A stretch of 64,000 bases of DNA from Pseudoalteromonas luteoviolacea (GTDB taxonomy: Bacteria; Pseudomonadota; Gammaproteobacteria; Enterobacterales; Alteromonadaceae): positions 530,001 to 594,000 of the forward strand of contig NZ_CP015411.1 of NCBI RefSeq assembly GCF_001750165.1. Direction: 5' to 3'. Shown in pieces: positions 61,814-64,000 of this stretch (the first letter of the stretch is position 1; each line of letters begins with the position of its first letter). A program made the translations under genes and the position numbers. A model generated the notes under the pieces. That model saw nothing but the letters and a program-made list of their open reading frames with translations. It was not told the origin of the DNA and ran no database searches.

Positions 61814-62728
61814 GTGTATTTACGCTATTTTGGTTTAACGGAAAAACCGTTTTCAATTGCGCCAAATCCAGAGTTTCTATTTTTAAGTGATCGCCACAAA
61901 GAAGCGTTGGCACATTTAACATATGGACTTGGTGATGCGGGCGGCTTTGTATTATTGACAGGGGAAGTGGGTACAGGTAAAACCACGGTGACGCGCAGTA
62001 TGTTAGCGCAGTTACCTGAGTCAACTCAGGTCGCATTTGTGTTAAACCCAGCGTTGTCAGAAATGGAATTGTTAGCCAGTATTTGTGATGAACTAGATAT
62101 TGAGTATGATGCGAAAGATGCAACGCTCAAGTCATTGACCGATGTGATCAAAAAACGTTTGTTAGACAATCATGAGCAAGGTGGGCACACCATGCTGATT
62201 ATTGATGAAGCGCAGCACTTGGCTGCAGAAGTCTTAGAGCAGCTTCGTTTATTAACCAATTTAGAGACGGATCATAAAAAGCTATTGCAGATTGTGTTGG
62301 TTGGTCAGCCTGAACTTCAGCAGTTATTGCAACGCAATGAGCTGCGCCAGTTAGCGCAACGGATCACGGCGAGGTACCACTTACTTCCGCTGACAGAGTC
62401 TCAAGTATTTTCTTATATCAAGCATCGCCTCAATAAAGCTGGCTGCCAAAATCACCTCTTTAGCAATGAGTCGATTGCTTATATTCACCAAGTGACCGCA
62501 GGGATCCCAAGACTGATTAATCTATTAGCAGATAGGTGCTTATTGGGGGCTTATTCTGCTCAGCAGCAAGAAGTAACCAAACACATAGCGCAACAAGCTG
62601 CAAAAGAAGCGTTGCCACTTAATTTGATCCCTGAACAACAAACCAAAAAGCTCAATGTGCCGATGTTAGTGTCGGGGTGGGTGGCCGCAATGTTTGCCTG
62701 CGGTTTTGGTCTTTCCTATATTTTTTAA
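61814..62728 (+). CDS. gspA: GspA/ExeA-like AAA ATPase
   Basis: 304 residues from a GTG start with aaagaga upstream. N-terminal MYLRYFGLTEKPFSIAPNPEFLF is typical of the ExeA/MshM family; Walker A GEVGTGKTT (about 51-59), Walker B MLIIDEAQHL, and arginine-finger-side GIPRLINLLADRCLL. A single C-terminal membrane segment (about 283-303) follows. Aeromonas ExeA (about 547 residues) has a peptidoglycan-binding domain after the membrane segment; here it is missing. With gspB it likely assists assembly of the type II secretion secretin through the cell wall. Confidence 0.85.
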   Translation: MYLRYFGLTEKPFSIAPNPEFLFLSDRHKEALAHLTYGLGDAGGFVLLTGEVGTGKTTVTRSMLAQLPESTQVAFVLNPALSEMELLASICDELDIEYDAKDATLKSLTDVIKKRLLDNHEQGGHTMLIIDEAQHLAAEVLEQLRLLTNLETDHKKLLQIVLVGQPELQQLLQRNELRQLAQRITARYHLLPLTESQVFSYIKHRLNKAGCQNHLFSNESIAYIHQVTAGIPRLINLLADRCLLGAYSAQQQEVTKHIAQQAAKEALPLNLIPEQQTKKLNVPMLVSGWVAAMFACGFGLSYIF

Positions 62729-62737
62729 TGGTGTGTC

Positions 62738-63838
62738 ATGTCTTATCTTGTTAATGCATTAAAACAATCACAACAACAATCTAAATCTGAGCAAGAGTAT
62801 GTACAAGCACGTCAATCTGCACAGGTCGCATTTTATAAACGGCTGAGCTTGGGCTTAGGCGGTGGACTTATCAGTGTTTGTGCACTGAGCGCAGGGTATT
62901 TTCTTGGTCAATCAGTACAATCAGCCGATAATGAACAGGCGCAAGTGGCTGTTGAGGCTGCGCCTGAGGTTGAGACAAATACAGGTGTTACAGAGACACA
63001 AGTTGTCACAAGTACGTCTGACAGTATTCAGGTAGAGCCTGAAACTACACAATCTATAGCCACACACAGTGTACCTGCAAACAGTAATATTGTTGCCAAT
63101 GCGCCTGTTATGACAAATCAATTACAGCAGCCAGTGTTAATGCAGCAGCCTATGGTGCAAAATCAAATCCATTATCAGTGGATGTCAGTACAAGTGGGCT
63201 TTGATGCCAGTGGCCGTGCTGTGTATTCTCAGCAGCTGGTCCCCGTAAATAGTCAGGGCCAAATTGTGAATGTGCCAATACAAAACCAGATGCCACAAAC
63301 TCAGCAGTTTGCGGCAACAGGGCAATTTGCTCAGCCGAATATGACCTATCCACAGCAGTCATTCACTGCGCCAAACTCTGGACAAGTTTATAATTCGGCT
63401 ATGCCTCAGCAATACACAGGTACGCAGCAAGCAAACCAATTTAATCAGCCACAAAGCCGTCAAGATAATGAGCTTGCGGGTGTATCAGATGAATTAAAAA
63501 AAGCGTTTGCAGCGGCTGTCGAAGAGACTCGTCCTACCTTTACCATAGATTCCGATGAAGAAGGTGATGTGGTTTCTAGTAGTAAAGAGACTGCACAAGC
63601 AACACCTGTTGAGCTCTTGCCGCCTAAATTGCAAAACAGTATTCCATCTTTGCGATATCAAGCCCATATTTATGCCACAGAGCCTGATAAGCGCTGGATA
63701 AAAGTGAATAATCGCGAGTTGTATGAGGGAGATAACTTGGGGGCTTTGACGATTGTAGAAATCACGCCAGAGCAAGCTTTATTTGATTTTGATGGTATTG
63801 AGTTTACCTTGAATGCTATGCAGGATTGGATCCCATAA
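62738..63838 (+). CDS. gspB: Type II secretion assembly protein GspB
   Basis: 366 residues. Membrane segment about 32-54 (signal anchor), a long Gln/Asn/Pro-rich periplasmic linker (about 70-245), and the C-terminal GspB domain about 290-366 with SLRYQAHIYATEPDKRWIKVNNRELYEGD and the end LNAMQDWIP. It works with GspA. The start lies 9 bases after the gspA stop, indicating one operon. Confidence 0.9.
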   Translation: MSYLVNALKQSQQQSKSEQEYVQARQSAQVAFYKRLSLGLGGGLISVCALSAGYFLGQSVQSADNEQAQVAVEAAPEVETNTGVTETQVVTSTSDSIQVEPETTQSIATHSVPANSNIVANAPVMTNQLQQPVLMQQPMVQNQIHYQWMSVQVGFDASGRAVYSQQLVPVNSQGQIVNVPIQNQMPQTQQFAATGQFAQPNMTYPQQSFTAPNSGQVYNSAMPQQYTGTQQANQFNQPQSRQDNELAGVSDELKKAFAAAVEETRPTFTIDSDEEGDVVSSSKETAQATPVELLPPKLQNSIPSLRYQAHIYATEPDKRWIKVNNRELYEGDNLGALTIVEITPEQALFDFDGIEFTLNAMQDWIP

Positions 63839-63853
63839 CAGGCATTATTAGAA

Positions 63854-63875
63854 CTTAGCGCTTTCGGGCGCTAAG
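63854..63875. terminator. Hairpin between gspB and the next minus-strand gene
   Basis: cttagcgc-tttcgg-gcgctaag, a perfect 8-bp stem, 15 bases after the gspB stop and including the stop codon of the minus-strand gene. Shared by both sides; no strong T run. Confidence 0.6.
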
Positions 63876-63999
63876 GGAGCATAGAGTGGCGGAAAAATTT
63901 AATTAAATCTAAACCAAACTCTTCAGGTTTGACAGCAGCCTCTAATTCATCGTCGATGCGTTTATCACTCAAATCGACATCTCTCACTTCGACATGAAA
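63871..63999 (-). CDS. Partial unidentified protein (3' end only)
   Basis: The minus strand reads 42 codons open to the window edge and stops with TAG at 63873-63871, ending EFGLDLIKFFRHSMLP. The visible tail is acidic (DVDLSDKRIDDELEAA) followed by a hydrophobic-basic end. Its family cannot be judged from this fragment. Confidence 0.7.
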   Translation of the reverse strand, partial: FHVEVRDVDLSDKRIDDELEAAVKPEEFGLDLIKFFRHSMLP

Positions 64000-64000
64000 C

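Overview
The window is about 64 kb of chromosome from a marine gammaproteobacterium, most likely Pseudoalteromonas or a close relative. This is judged from the gene set and order (pdhR-aceE-aceF-lpdA, pdxH-yjjV, ytjB/serB, guaB-guaA next to xseA, the holD-like gene with rimI), the long 366-residue PurC, abundant secreted zinc proteases, GGDEF/EAL signalling and moderate AT richness. The species was not determined.

Layout. 1-1577: 3' end of a 23S rRNA gene, two tandem 5S genes and the rrn terminator. 1578-3922: a non-coding repeat field of 220-bp tandem units carrying degenerate 55-bp sub-repeats and REP-like palindromes, interrupted by one intact IS110-superfamily (IS1111-like) element. 3961-6500: a minus-strand ABC export-type operon with a DUF3299 lipoprotein/secreted protein, resembling the zinc-starvation operon known from Pseudomonas. 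6696-12438: purC, a membrane GGDEF-EAL protein, a GT9 glycosyltransferase and a mercaptopyruvate sulfurtransferase. 12454-16995: a ROK regulator divergent from a CUT2-type sugar ABC operon. 17010-24762: fbp, two secreted zinc proteases (one HExxHxxGxxH, one M16 lipoprotein) flanking an MTHFR-like gene. 24971-32164: cysE, xseA, guaB, guaA, tRNA-Trp, a holD-like gene and rimI. 32170-41585: a hybrid histidine kinase, a large multidomain secreted protease with carbohydrate-binding and discoidin modules, efpL (yeiP), a GFA-like protein, a TPR lipoprotein and an orphan type II thioesterase. 41893-48591: prfC, argS, pdxH, yjjV, ytjB, serB. 48670-48813: a 47-residue double-glycine-leader peptide gene with its own terminator. 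49221-56313: the pyruvate dehydrogenase operon with two PdhR-like operators in front. 56456-60423: a hypothetical gene and an LRR-Roc-COR-TIR protein, an accessory insertion between lpdA and cca. 60535-64000: cca, gspA/gspB-like type II secretion assembly genes and the 3' end of an unidentified minus-strand gene.

The items most worth following are: the small GG-leader peptide gene after serB; the TIR-fused Roco protein; the IS1111-like element sitting in the loop of a REP-like palindrome with a putative bridge/seek RNA in its long right non-coding end and a hairpin that hides the transposase ribosome binding site; and the multidomain secreted protease. All functional calls come from reading the sequence, without database searches.
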